From positions 1 through 6,405 of the forward strand of contig QQUD01000614.1 in assembly GCA_008501785.1 (NCBI GenBank): 6,405 nucleotides of DNA, written 5' to 3'. The position numbers and the translations under genes were made by a program. Below the pieces are notes generated by a model. That model saw only the letters and a program-made list of their open reading frames with translations, ran no database searches and was not told where the DNA came from. Shown here piece after piece: positions 5,792-6,405 of the stretch. Origin of the DNA: Chloroflexota bacterium (GTDB lineage: Bacteria; Chloroflexota; Anaerolineae; Promineifilales; Promineifilaceae). How positions within the stretch are numbered: the stretch's first letter is position 1; every line of letters starts with the position of its first letter.

Positions 5792-5837
5792 GAGTGGAGG
5801 CTTTAGCCGGATCGGTTCCGGCTAAAGCCTCCACTCC
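5791..5837. terminator. Perfect 21-bp hairpin between convergent genes, possible bidirectional transcription barrier
   Basis: Bases 5791-5811 are a perfect inverse of 5817-5837, with a 5-base loop (TCGGT). The left arm begins at the last base of the DUF2064 stop codon, and the - strand glycosyltransferase ends at 5867, 30 bases beyond the right arm. Position and strength suit a bidirectional terminator or a barrier to antisense readthrough. Neither side has a clean T-run (GGCAACTTAATT on the right, CTATCCG on the left in antisense), so termination is inference; a palindromic insertion element is the main alternative. Confidence 0.55.
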
Positions 5838-5866
5838 GGCAACTTAATTCTGGATGCTCACTTATT

Positions 5867-6405
5867 TTACTGATTACCGCCGACCGAATACCGAAGTGTC
5901 ACCCCTAAAATGTAATAGGCTGCTAAAATCGAGCCGCGAATCGTACCACTGATTTTCGAATGGCCGCTGCGGCGTGTATGCCAGCTCACGGGGACTTCAA
6001 GAATACGGCCGTTTCTTTTCGCCGTTTTCACCATCATTTCAGTCGGCCAGCCAAACGTCATTTCTTGCATCGTCAGTGAGCGGATTAGGTCCGCTCGTAT
6101 GGCGCGATACGGTCCAAGGTCTGTCACGTTGACGCGATACAGCCAGCTCATCACCCATGCCGACAGCCAGTTGCCAAAGCGCTGGTGTGGTGGCATTGCG
6201 CCAGCGGCGATGTGGCCCAACATGCGCGAACCAAGCACCAAATCAGCCTCATTTTGTTGAATGGGTGTCAGCAATTGGGGTAGTTCTGAAGGGAGCGAAC
6301 TAAAGTCGCCATCGATGTAGACGAGTATGTCGGCATTGTGTTTCAGTGCAACGGCCGTTCCCGCTGCACATGCATAGCCATACCCGCGTCGTGGTTCACT
6401 GACAA
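5867..6405 (-). CDS. Family-2 glycosyltransferase, DPM1-like (partial; 5' end beyond window)
   Basis: The reverse frame is open from the right edge to TAA at 5867-5869, giving 178 visible residues, and the true start is outside the window. The visible part begins VSEPRRGYGYACAAGTAVAL, then the metal-binding D-x-D in YIDGDFSS (visible residues about 29-36), ADLVLGSRMLG, PPHQRFGNWLSAWV, TDLGPYRAIR, FGWPTEMMVK, EVPVSWHTRR and SGHSKISGTIRGS. These are the order and spelling of polyprenyl-phosphate-sugar synthase/DPM1-like GT2 enzymes that transfer a sugar to a lipid phosphate or similar acceptor. It ends soon after the SKISGT stretch with one weakly hydrophobic segment and no GtrA-type membrane domain. 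TTG 6274, an internal codon, is not the start, since homology-like sequence continues upstream to the edge. It converges on the DUF2064 gene, a pairing seen in many genomes, which suggests a shared glycoconjugate pathway. Confidence 0.9.
   Translation of the reverse strand, partial: VSEPRRGYGYACAAGTAVALKHNADILVYIDGDFSSLPSELPQLLTPIQQNEADLVLGSRMLGHIAAGAMPPHQRFGNWLSAWVMSWLYRVNVTDLGPYRAIRADLIRSLTMQEMTFGWPTEMMVKTAKRNGRILEVPVSWHTRRSGHSKISGTIRGSILAAYYILGVTLRYSVGGNQ

Larger units (their letters stand above)
220..6358. repeat. Dispersed highly iterated palindrome ACGGCCGT (15 copies)
   Basis: ACGGCCGT begins at 220, 1108, 1414, 1685, 1810, 2765, 2973, 3147, 3589, 4224, 4814, 5137, 5554, 6005 and 6351. 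Ten copies extend to AACGGCCGTT; the other five differ only in the outer bases (TACGGCCGTT or AACGGCCGTA). All lie in coding sequence, on genes of both strands. They read Thr-Ala-Val nine times, Asn-Gly-Arg three times and Lys-Arg-Pro three times, so all three codon phases occur. That makes a DNA-level rather than protein-level cause likely. Two further CGGCCG cores (755, 3361) lack the flanks. Confidence 0.92.

Overview
The window carries eight protein-coding genes (six complete, one cut at each end) and no RNA gene, CRISPR array or insertion sequence. Seven genes run on the + strand and the last is convergent on the - strand. The gene set (family-3 binding protein with a Cys lipobox, DoxX pair, CslA-like GT2, DUF2064 protein, DPM1-like GT2) and moderate GC content suggest a free-living, probably didermless or atypical-envelope environmental bacterium. 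Chloroflexota (Anaerolineae-like) is my best guess, by general impression only; no marker gene here proves it.

Layout. Bases 1-87 hold the last 28 codons of a likely amino-acid ABC permease. A 60-base gap with a 14-base tandem repeat leads to a family-3 substrate-binding lipoprotein (148-978) and then an ABC ATPase with a C-terminal TOBE-like region (1057-2118). Together these look like one uptake operon, although the ATPase is of the CysA/PotA/UgpC type rather than the short GlnQ type usually paired with such binding proteins. Next come two four-helix DoxX-like membrane proteins of identical length (2306-2797 and 2949-3440). A processive, membrane-embedded family-2 glycosyltransferase with plant CslA/CslC-like motifs follows (3476-5014). 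After it lies a DUF2064/TIGR04282 nucleotidyl/glycosyltransferase-fold protein (5108-5791). On the opposite strand, a soluble DPM1-like family-2 glycosyltransferase runs off the right edge (5867-6405).

Two kinds of sequence structure are not explained by the genes. First, the 8-base palindrome ACGGCCGT occurs 15 times in 6.4 kb, against about 0.1 expected for random sequence of even composition. All 15 copies lie inside coding sequence and all three reading phases are used, which is HIP1-like behaviour. Second, six of the seven gene junctions carry an inverted repeat of unrelated sequence. Four of these have the upstream gene's stop codon inside or at the edge of the left arm, and most lie close to the next start codon. 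They lack the T-run of a classical intrinsic terminator.

No defence system, toxin-antitoxin pair or phage gene is visible. The two DNA-level patterns are the best candidates for something under-described.
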